In this document: piece after piece, positions 24,230 through 34,250 of the stretch
Position numbering within the stretch: the stretch's first letter is position 1
Layout: each line of letters starts with the position of its first letter
Assembly: GCA_024529925.1 (NCBI GenBank)
Contig: JAFEUB010001102.1
Coordinates: 1,603,501 to 1,667,500, forward strand
Reading direction: 5' to 3'
From: Ophthalmolycus amberensis
Taxonomy: Eukaryota > Chordata > Actinopteri > Perciformes > Zoarcidae
DNA: 64,000 nt
Translations under genes and position numbers: made by a program
The notes under the pieces: generated by a model
Database searches by the model: none
What the model was told of the DNA's origin: nothing
The model's input: the letters and a program-made list of their open reading frames with translations, nothing else

Positions 24230-25445
24230 GAACCTGACCACGCAGTACGTCGGTTCAGCGAACCAAGCGGCGGATGAATATGGTTAGCCAGCAAGACGAT
24301 GAACGTCAACCAACCGACCATTGACAAGCGGCGCGACGGCTCGGAAGGACAAAGGCGAAGTGAGGTGAGTGGATGAGTCAGCAATATCAGTCAACCCAGT
24401 TAGTAAATGTGAAGAAAGTATCTGCTGTCAAGTTATTATATTGTCTGTAAATGCATAACGCTTAAAGTGTAATGCAGTTGGTCCAATATGACAAACAGCC
24501 TAGCGTTAAAGTTCGTTTTTAATGGTCACATTTGAGCCGTGTAAATCCTCATAACCGGTCTAATTGGACCCGAACACGATATAAGGTTACTGAACAATAG
24601 TGTACGAAGTCCTATCAAGAATGTTTCAGAGGGCATTTAGAAAAATGTAATTTAAATAAGCTAATGTTTTTGGGCAGCTTCTCAATGTAACGTAGCCACG
24701 TTTGGCAACATGGCGGTCTCCAGACAGTTGGCTACGGTAAGCATATGGACTATTTGTGGTCTGGCTAAAATGTCAGTAGCTAGTACATTTGAAACCTAAT
24801 TAAATAGAAGAGTTTAAATGTCTGCTGGCTGGCTTCTTAAACTGCTTTTGGCTAAACACGGCCACTCGGAAACGGGAACTAGCTAAGTAACTCAGCGCAC
24901 GTGGTGTAGCTTAACCCGACATGGTTGTGAAGATAATTAGCTCGCGAGCTAGTTAGCTAGTAGCGTACTTTAGCGAGCTAACTGTGTTCGCGCCACTCTA
25001 GCTTTTTAAAAAATCTCCCCCACCACGGGGCAAGTTATTTTAATGTCATTCCTGCTCATGAATTAGTCTTGAATCTCTGGCTCCTTCAACAATGCTTATG
25101 CTAAAATATAAGATATTTAAAAAAAGTAGATATTCTATGCCTAAATATAGTGCAGGAATGAAAAATAAGAATAAAATATAACATGTTACAAAGTTATTCA
25201 GAATAAAGTAAAATGCTGAATATACAATGTAATGATACTGTCTGGACTAATGGTTTAAAGTTAAAGTGTAACATTGATTGGCTACATTGTAAAGTGGTGA
25301 ATAAAAAAAATGTATTATGCCTGTTTAAGTTATTCATCAATTATACAGTTAGGAAAAAAATCTGTAATATAAATGACAAATTCCCTCAGTTTCTTATGAT
25401 TTAGTTAATTTTAAAAACTGGACAGTGTTTGGTTTGTGTTGTTAA

Positions 25446-25557
25446 GTTACCTGAAGGCCACTGTAGTTGTCAAACATGCTTGGAAAGGGACGAGTGAGTG
25501 GAGGGTTATTCAGTTCATTCCTCGTCAGTAGCTGGCACTATATCCTACAACTTGGAC
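25446..25557. mobile_element. Fragment of the same MITE family as 21744-22177
   Basis: GTTACCTGAAGGCCACTGTAG at its left matches GTTACCTGAAGGGCCACCGTAG of the 21.7 kb element, and its right end AGCTGGCACTATATCCTACA is a decayed form of the family's terminal block. Only about 110 bp remain. Confidence 0.65.
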
Positions 25558-25834
25558 ACTCATTTGTTTACTATTTGTATGTTAATGTTTAAAGACTTTA
25601 AGGTTATTCTCTGTTGAGCTGGAACTTCTAGTGAATATTCTGTTTAACTACAGTATGGAAGTTGTTGGCGATCTGCATGTTTTAATGTAAAAACTGTTTT
25701 AATGCAAGAAAATAAATTAGATTTTTGCCTCAAGACATGGTGTTTTCTTAACTAGTCATTTGAAACAACTTGTACTTTTAAGTCATTTTAACTAGGAAAG
25801 TAATGTCAAGACTTCCTTCTCACTAAAATATGAG

Positions 25835-26150
25835 AGTTGAAATCACTAGTTGGGACAAGTGAACAGAATGCATGATAATAAGTTATATATCTTTTAAACT
25901 TATTTTGCTAAGTTGAAACCACTTATTTGGTCAAGTGAACAGAATGTATGATAATAAGTTATATATCTTTTTAACTTATTTTGCTAAGTTGAAACCACTT
26001 ATTTGGTCAAGTGAACAGAATGCATGATAATAAGTTATATATCTTTTTAACTTATTTTGCTAAGTTGAAACCACTTATTTGGTCAAGTGAACAGAATGCA
26101 TGATAATAAGTTGTATATCGTTTTAACTTGCATTGCTCAGTTGAATAAAC
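25835..26150. repeat. 76-bp minisatellite, about 4 copies
   Basis: CAAGTGAACAGAATG recurs at 25856, 25932, 26008 and 26084, exactly 76 bp apart. Each unit contains GATAATAAGTTATATATC, a TTTAACTTATTTTGC block and AGTTGAAACCACTTATTTGG. The middle copies are nearly identical and the outer ones diverge. It lies in the right subterminal part of the 23.5-26.3 kb unit. Confidence 0.95.
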
Positions 26151-26319
26151 GCATACTATACATTCATGTGAACTTACAAAGAGCAATCCAAAGCCAAAGT
26201 ACACTCAAAGTCATGAGTTGAAACAAATTGTAAATCTAATTTGACTTGACTTGAAAGTCTAAGGCAGCAATTGTACTTACGTTTTTAAGTTAAACCACAT
26301 GGATTTTTATTACAGTGTA

Positions 26320-28614
26320 CCTGCTACCACTGGGGCTGAGTGATAAGAGGGGAGCTGCAGATAAGATGTCGTCTATTCTGGAGGGGCCAGGAGCCCATGC
26401 CATTTACAAGGGAGGAACTGATCATTTTTAAAGAAGTGTATAGGAAACTGGCTTTGTGGTGTGTTTGATGCCACTCACCGGAAAAGTCATTAACGGCAGA
26501 TTTTTTTTTTTTTAGTCAAGGACTCGTGAATAGCAGCAACCACTGTATGTGACTTATCATTACTCACTCCTCCGACTGCAGTGTGCCTGATGACGACTCA
26601 GGAATGTGGATTTGTCTTCACTCCCACACAGGCTGGTGCTAAATGACAGTGAAGTGACGAGTCCTGACGATTCTGACATGATACGTGTCGCCTTTTGCCG
26701 AGCAAAATTTGTCAGTAACACTCGTCAAGGTGCTCCTGCTCCTCATCCCCGTGCCTGTCACTGTGATGCTACCGCATAAAAGACGACCTCATTCCCTTTT
26801 CCCCTACCTGTTTCTAACTGAGTCAACTCATGTCCTATATAATACAAAAAGCCTCTATTTCGTACATTTTCGAATGTAGGAAAATTGTTGCAAATGTTTT
26901 TTTCTCTCCAGCCACATCGTACTGGGAGAGAATGTGTTTTTTTCATGTCATTCACCCCTGGGTGTCCCTTCTGCTCCCTCCCTATGTTTGCAGGACACTT
27001 TGTTTCTGCTACAACCTCTCAGCAGGAGTGTGTTAAATTAGTGGGGCCTGTGTGGGACACATATACACCAGGCTAGTTTTTTGGGTGCGTATGTGTGTAT
27101 ATATACGCTTTCTTGTTTGCTTCGCGTAAGCTTGAACTAGGCAGTTGTGAGGAACTCCACGTAATAGCAATCAGCTAAGGCTTCATTAAAATGTAAATTC
27201 TACCCGAGCCTCTTGTGGGTCTTTACAGTGTTTCCAAAATAACCGAGCGAAGGCCTTCTGGGGACTTAACGTGTGATCTACCGGTAATCGCTGTCTTATT
27301 TGAAACCTCCCTGTCTCTCTGTGCAAGCAGGACTGGAGCGCCCCGTCTGATTTGGGGGGAACAGAGCACTTAGAAGCGATGCCTGGCTGGCTTTCAAACC
27401 GTCCCTGCTTTCCCTGTTTGTTTGCTTTTCAAGAGCAGCACAAAGCTAATTAGACAGCTGGTGTTGAGCCAATTTGTGTCCCGCAGTCTGTTTACCCACT
27501 TTTTGCATAATGCAGACGTGATTGTTGACACCATACGATGCCGCTACATGGTCACAAGTGGCCATTTGGTTCATTTTCCTTGGTGTAGCCTGAGTGGCAG
27601 GAAGCTGGGTTTTCTTGGTTTGGGGAGGAACGTGTGCGTCGATTGTGTGTCTTTGTGTCCTAAGCACTCATCAATTTGCAATTAAGAGCGATACACAATT
27701 AGCAGCCATCCAAATAGATTACACTGCCATTCCAGATCAAGTAGCCACAGGAAACCCACTCACCGCACTGTGGTTGCACACCACTCCAATTCAAACTGGC
27801 CGGTTTTCTGCCCTCAAACTAGAGATCAATCGAAATGTTGGAACCAATCTTCAGTATTTTTGAGAGAAGACTGATAATGAAACAACACGGCTCTTTTAAA
27901 CGCAGCTCCATTTATGTAAGTTATTTTGGTATCAATTTTAAATATCATGACTTATGTTACTGAATACAATTTAATCCAAATCATTCTGAAACTAAGATGA
28001 GGATGATACGATGTAACGCCAGCCAACCAACGCTAAATTGTCTTACACATTGGCAAAACATAAAAAAACAAGAAAAATATTACATTCAACCATGAGTGGA
28101 GGGTAACTATAGAATTACCAAAGGAAATACTGTACTTTGTTTTCTTCACTACAATTTATATGATAAATATTTTAATGCAAAACATATAAAAAAACTGTAC
28201 ATGTCAACTAGAAATAAGACCAATTACATCATTAAAGTGCCGCTTAATCTTGACAGTAAATTAAATAAGCTTAGTCTGTTTCATAAGTAATTTTGGTTTT
28301 GATACTTGTTAAAAGGAAGAATAATTTGCTGAAGCATCAGCAATTCAAAAAGTAGTTTTTAGAGCTGGTAGTATTAAATGTCTCATCCATGATTTCGGTA
28401 TCATTTCAGGTAAGAAACACAAAACATTTGTTCAGACATTCTTTCTCTAATTGAACTGCCAAATGTGTCTGTTTTTCTCACAATGCTTTTATTCGACATG
28501 TTTGAGTGATGTGACCCTTAAGCTCCTTCGTCTCCAGCATCTCATTAAGACAAAATCAAATCACAAATATTGACATGTAACATCCACCAATCCTTCTCGT
28601 GTATCTGCTTTTCA
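26320..28614. other. Non-coding stretch, nothing recognised
   Basis: No exon, transposon or long simple repeat seen. The part after about 27900 is strongly AT-rich. Confidence 0.5.
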
Positions 28615-28935
28615 GAGTCCCTGGGAGCTGCAGCCTATAGATGTTGTAGACTCTGCACAGACCACCAGTCTATCGCAGGGCTAACACATATAGACAAACA
28701 CATTCACACTCACGTTCACACCCACAACAGGAAATTAAGAGTCTCCAATTCACAAGACCTGCGTGTTATTGGACTGTTAAAGAAAAAAGGAGCAACAGGA
28801 AGAAACCACGCAGATAAGAGGAGAGCACTCGAACTCCACACAGCGAGGCCCCAGCTGGTCGAGTCGGGTTCTTGCTGTGAAGCTACAGAACAAACTGCTG
28901 AGTCATTGCAACAACCAGCTAAGTTCTCTACATTT
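28615..28935. mobile_element. Common teleost interspersed repeat (LINE 3'-region type)
   Basis: Contains in order CACCAGTCTATCGCAGGGCT, the ACACATATAGACAAACACA and TTCACACTCACGTTCACACC segment, AGTCTCCAATTCACAAGACC, TATTGGACTGTTAAAG, GAAACCACGCAGATAAGAGG, CGAACTCCACACAG and TTCTTGCTGTGAAGCTACAG. This series matches a dispersed repeat found in thousands of copies in fish genomes (from memory, associated with RTE/L2-type LINE 3' regions). The copy is diverged and its ends are not sharply defined. Confidence 0.75.
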
Positions 28936-29002
28936 TCTCCTCCATGTAAAGTTGAAGACTTAGTTCGTGGTTAATGGTTAAATGTACTAAGTCAGGAATT
29001 GG

Positions 29003-29451
29003 AAAAACTGCATGCGTGCCGGGCAGCCAGAGTAGTCGGAGGCTCGTTCTCGAGCTGGGTCTGGAGCGAGCGAAGAAGGAGAGAGCTGGATTTACGTTTC
29101 CGTTGTCTACGTCAGGAGGTAGCGGGTCTCCCTCTGCCGCCGAGATGTGAGTAACAGGAGGACGGCCGTGAGTCCGACTCTTCGTATTGTCAGATCTGGC
29201 GGGTGGAAGCAGCTGGTCGGCGAGGTGGAGATCGCGGGTTTGGCTGCCCGGACCCTGTCGATGGCGGTTGGCGGCGTCCGTGGTGTACGTGCGTGGTGCG
29301 CGGCGTACGTGCGTGTTGTTCCGGTTGCGAGTGCAGAAAACGCGAGTGTGCCGAGGCTTAGAGTGGGTAGGTATTTATAGGAGTGTGGCCGGAAGTGGGC
29401 GAGTGGCTGAAGTGTGGTCCTGCTCCTGAAATTCAGCTAAGTTTTATCTCC
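29003..29451. repeat. Short copy of the 38.5-39.0 kb composite-repeat terminus
   Basis: 29013-29451 matches 38537-38976 with only about ten differences and a single-base indel, judged by eye. The copy is GC- and CpG-rich in an AT-rich neighbourhood. AATTGG occurs immediately outside both edges (28997-29002 and 29452-29457) and is a possible 6-bp target duplication, suggesting that a 449-bp unit inserted here by itself. It holds a TATAAATA motif on the minus strand (29379-29372). No protein-coding capacity recognised; small open frames here are likely incidental. Confidence 0.85.
29372..29379 (-). promoter_or_regulatory. TATA-box motif in the short repeat copy
   Basis: TATAAATA on the minus strand, flanked by GC-rich sequence and identical to the one at 38904-38897. 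If used, transcription would run leftward through the CpG-rich body of the repeat. Confidence 0.35.
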
Positions 29452-31998
29452 AATTGGTACAAACGACTCTGAGAATATGTCATGATGCAAATGATATGTT
29501 GTTTTACATATGAATAGAGTTCATTAGTCTGTTAATCGCTGTATTCATTTTCAAGTGGTTTAATATCATATCGTGACCTCCAGGGGAAAGAAGCAGCAGG
29601 TATTTGAATAAGAAGCAGGTTCATTTCTATAAATATGAGAATTATCTGAACTACTTTTAATACTTCTGAAAAGAGAGACATAACAAAGAATGAAAGAGAA
29701 ATGAGAGGACTTAACAAGTTGAATCCCATTACTATGCTATTGTGTGTCTGTCATTATTAATAGTACATCCATTTATACAGCACTCATATATGACTGCTTT
29801 GTGTAAGATCTGGTGGTTGAGTGTCAGTGAAGTCAGAGGGTTAAAGTAATTAAATTCATTTGTCTGCAATTGTTATTTTCCACCAAATGTGAAGCAAATG
29901 GCACCATTCCTTTTCAGGTGAGGGTTGGGTAAGAATATATACCGTCAGATTATTACATTTGTCTTTGGTCATAGATTTTGCCATGCGGTTTATACTGCGC
30001 CTTTAACATCTCTGTGTGTCCTCTATTAGGCCTTGGTGGGCAATATTGCTGTTTTCCCAGAAAATGTATTGCATCACGATCTGTTTCCATATCTCGACAT
30101 GAGATAATTCATAGTGCGATGAAGGATTTTATTCCACCTCTATTTCAGGGAAGGATACAGTCATTGTCTTGAAGAAATTAAATCCTGTCAAGTTGCTTTA
30201 AAAAGGAGCGCAACAACAGCTGTTTAAACTCTTTCAAACACCTGCTTAAAAAATATAAAAAACACAAGTTATACAGATAACTATCAAAATCATCCACCCA
30301 CCTACAGAGACTGTCCCGCCAGACAACACGCTGCTAGCTGCTTCAAAATTGTGAAATGTGTGACAACCACAGTTAAAAAGGCACACAGTTCTCCCCCAGT
30401 GGAAAGCTCAGTTGCATCAAGGCAGAACAAGAAGACTCTTTCTCTCGAAGGGATTCGTGCTGCAGACCACGAGAAGCTTCTGAAGGCAACACAAGTTGGT
30501 GTGTGTACAGTATTCTTTTTGTCACATGCAGCTCTTTATCTGGTGTTAAATTAAATACTACCGGACAAACTCTTTCTTTGCATCAGTACCGAATTTGGTT
30601 TAACTGTGATTAATGAAGCGCAGCCAAGTTGCACCGCATTACATAACATGCTGCATGAATACACATAGCGTGAGAATGCATAATGTATTTACTGTATTCA
30701 GGATGATACTGTGTCTCCTGTCTGTTGTGCACGATGTCCTGCTGGACCATGTGAACCAGTTATGTTACTGTGTTAGTTGTTTGTTAGTTGCTTCACTGCC
30801 CCCAACACAAATTCACATTACGTTCACATTACTGCCCTTGACAAACCTTCTCAGTGTTTTCTAATTGCCTATCATTTCCATGAATTCAATTGTGCTTGAA
30901 AGGATATTACATTAGTCAGCACAAAAGTCTGCAAAAAAATGTATCTAAAGAGAGAATAACTACTGCTCCAGACCAAAGCATGCTTGGACAAAAGTTGGCA
31001 TATCGAGCTGTGGAAGAGCATCAGACAAGGGAGTAATTGGTTTCTTAGGGACACGTGGCGGGGTGTCAACTAAAAGGTTGCAAGAGGCCATCAGACATGC
31101 AGCTTCCCACACCAATGACCATTTTTAAGAAGCCCTCATCATCTCCCATTCACATCACGTTTATCATTTCATCGATACACGTACAGGTAGCTCGGCAGAC
31201 ATTAATGCTTGTAGATACTTTTCATGTGGAAACTTCTCTTTGAGTACTTCTGATATAACTTCATGTAGCATGAAAGAAAGATCAAAAGGAACCAGAATAA
31301 AAGTTCAGTGGAGAGGGAGGTCAGAGACAGGAAAGGAAAAAGCAATAACCCAAAAGTAATAAAGGAAGCACTGCTGGGAAAGTGGGCGTTTGCTGATGTG
31401 TTTGCCTATGCTTTTTGGCGGTTATGTGCATATTTTCCTCTTATGCATCTCAACTTCGGACAGAAAAAGATAAAGGCTGCGAGCTCTTTGTTTAAATGTG
31501 ACTCTTTATTTCCTCCGTCAAGGGGGAAGTCAGATTGCGACCCTGTCATCCCTTCAGCCCCAAGGGGAACAGTCTGTCTTTATCACGCAGGCCTTCCATC
31601 CACTGCTGTCCTTTTGTTTCAGACTCTATTCATAGATCATGAAAAGAGAGACGTCTCTTCTCCCCCCCCATTTAATCCTATTTTTGTCCTTGCGCGGCTT
31701 GATTAAGTTGCCACGTGCGAGGCTGTATCCTCTCGGAGCCTATTCATCCTTGCAGTGTAATAATTATCAGAATGGAAGCATCTCATACACACACATACAC
31801 GCCCACATACACGACCACAGGGGGATGCTACAGGTGGGGCACTCATGTCTCTTATCATCAACAAACCAAATCAATCAGCGATCCTGTACGCAGGCTGCAT
31901 CCTCTTATCAAAGTGGAGCAAAACTGGGCGTTGTTTGATTTATGTAAAGCATGCTAAAAATGTCCTCGTGTCTTTATTTGCACGCACGTTTTGTATCT

Positions 31999-32023
31999 GT
32001 GTGTGTGTGTGTGTGCGTGTGTG
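31999..32023. repeat. (GT)n microsatellite with one CG interruption
   Basis: GT run broken once by GC near 32016. Confidence 0.9.
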
Positions 32024-32245
32024 CCTTGTTGCACTGCATGCCTGCGTGAGCCATGTACAGTATCTGCTTCCAGAGTACTTAGCCAGAGGAGCTGTCTACT
32101 GTTTGAATAAGGGCAGTCAGTCACCAGCACTAAAGAGAACATTCATCAAGCACATTCACAGCTTACACCTGTTTCTGCTGGCTAATACAGACAAGCTGGG
32201 ACGGCTGTGGTGCCACATCACTCTACACGCTTTCCCAAGTGTTCC

Positions 32246-32273
32246 TGTGTGTGTGTGTGTGTGTGTGTGTGTG
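32246..32273. repeat. (TG)n microsatellite
   Basis: Twenty-eight nt of pure TG followed by G5. Confidence 0.95.
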
Positions 32274-34166
32274 GGGGCTGCACACACATATTGCTCCTGA
32301 TGCTTTTCGCATTAGCTCCCCGCAATGACCATCACCATTCATAGGTAAATAAAGCTAACTTGCCTTGGCACGACAAGAGGCGAGCAAACGGCGACACGGT
32401 TGCTGTTAGCGTTTCTAAATCACAGATCTACCTGCATCACGGTGGCGGTGGTGCATTTCAAACAACATCACAGCGCTGGCTGACTTACGCTTGACTTCAC
32501 AGGAGGGGTGGGTCTGACCCCACACACTGCTAGGGTTTGGATGCAGTCGTTGCCAGTAACAGCAGGCATGGTTGCCCCCTGCTCAGCCTTGTTAAACTGT
32601 AGGACTGTAACGCTGCATAATTTCCGGCTAATATGACAGATGTGTTCTAATCATGATAAAGGGCTGACTGCGATGCAGAGCGACCTAGTGGCCTCACCTC
32701 AGAGCTCAAAGCGTTGCTCCCGTTCAGTGCTCGGCAGCGTCACACATAATTGTCTAACTCCATTCTGACATGGCCACTCAGTGGAATTGGGCCTTTCTAG
32801 CTCCACATATCAAATGTCTCTCTTTGGTGCTCACGACAGCATGCATTTCCTTATATGGACAGGATAAGGGCATTGTTATCCATCAGAGGATATGTGTCAC
32901 TCCTTCATATTTTCTTTCCTGCCGCCTCAGGTTTTGATATTACACTCTTATCTTCTTCACGCTCCTGTTGTCTGCCGTAGTGCAGAGAGGGGAGAGAAAA
33001 AAAAGAAGACGCTCGTCCACTCGCATGCGGTACACATTCTCGGCTTTATCGATTTCCTTTAAAATTGTATTTGCAGAAAACAGGAAGAATGTGGGCTTTA
33101 ATATTTCCTACTCTCTGCAACATCTGGTCTGGGGTTGCTAGGTAACACGTGGCACGGCAGTGTTTGATGTGTGTGCTCTTTGCAAATGGCTTTGATCCTG
33201 AGCACACTGACAGACTCTCCACAGCCTTCCCCTTGTAGTTTTGGCACCTCATCACACTATGGAGAGTAAAAACGTATCTGAAAGCTCCCAAGTGAAATGG
33301 AATACCGAGCTTGTTTTGGCAAAGTAGAAAAGGGAAGCTGTCCAGAAAAGTTTAAGCTTGAAACTCTTTTCATTAACAGCGCTACAGAATAAGGCAGGCG
33401 GTGCCTCCGAGTTATGAAGTCAGGTGATAAAGGAGACCGCAGTTCTCTGAAAGCAACAGACTGTTCTGCACAGATGTTCTGCACTCATCAAGGATGAAAC
33501 AGATCACGTTTAATACAATAGACTTCTAAAGGAATAGCACCGACGCAAAGGTTGGTATGTTAATGACGCTATTGTTTCAATCAAATGAGATGTGGGATCT
33601 TTAAAGTGAGACTTCTCTCTGTTGCAAGCGATCAAACACTCCCTGCATGACATTCTACTTCTACACAGGGACATTTCATTCTTTTCCATAAAGTCAACCA
33701 CTGACTCCACTGATGGTGAAACTAGTCACATGTATTACTTACGTAAGACACGCTATAGCATCTGTTTTGAAGCTGATGGGTAAAACCATTCCTTTTTTTA
33801 ATGCATGATTTACAAACATTATATTCAGCACAGGCATACAAATCAGCATGTAAAGATCCCTTCTCTCTTACTAGTGTTGTAAATAATGCCAGTCATGAAG
33901 ATCCAAGTTATGTAAAATAATTAATTAATTGTCTACCAAAGAGAGCTAGCTAAAGGGTAACTTTTGGCCTGTGACAAATAAAGACTTGAAGATAAGGAAA
34001 GAGTAGAAATTATGAAAAAAACCCACATTTAATTGCTACGTCAGATCCTTCTTTAATGTGTTTGTTTACTTTAGAAAGGAAAAGACACACTTTACCACAA
34101 AGCCAAGCCATGTGGGCTAACGTGAAAAATGTAGTTTCAGGCGGGCATATTCTGACAGAGACAGAG

Positions 34167-34170
<4 letters not shown>

Positions 34171-34247
<77 letters not shown>
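34171..34247. repeat. (AG)n microsatellite, 77 nt
   Basis: Uninterrupted AG run. The Arg/Glu and Ser/Leu open frames on both strands are simple-repeat artefacts. Confidence 0.97.

Positions 34248-34250
<3 letters not shown>

Larger units (their letters stand above)
23491..26319. mobile_element. 2.8 kb DNA-transposon-like unit (possibly EnSpm/CACTA-type, non-autonomous)
   Basis: Bounded by a perfect inverted pair TACACTGTAA (23491-23500) and TTACAGTGTA (26310-26319). The subterminal sequence on both sides is rich in AAGTT/AACTT motifs, including the hairpin TTATACAATT/AATTGTATAA (near 23565-23592), and the right end has a CTAAGGCAGC...TTACGTTTTTAAGTT block. This resembles the CACTGTAAAAA ends of fish EnSpm-like elements. 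Ends can be read as CACTG..CAGTG with a TA target duplication or as a 10-bp TIR without one, so the superfamily is not certain. The interior has a GC-rich tandem duplication (23959-24229), a CpG-containing block to about 25000, a MITE fragment and a 76-bp minisatellite. No transposase was recognised. Confidence 0.6.

Noticed and set aside
24701..24715. Independent gene start at ATGGCGG within the 23.5-26.3 kb unit
   Set aside because: The frame is only nine codons to the possible donor and lies inside a repeat; kept only as a weak finding.
25835..26150. Regularly spaced 76-bp repeats as a CRISPR array
   Set aside because: The units are directly adjacent copies with no unique spacers, in a vertebrate genome; it is a minisatellite.
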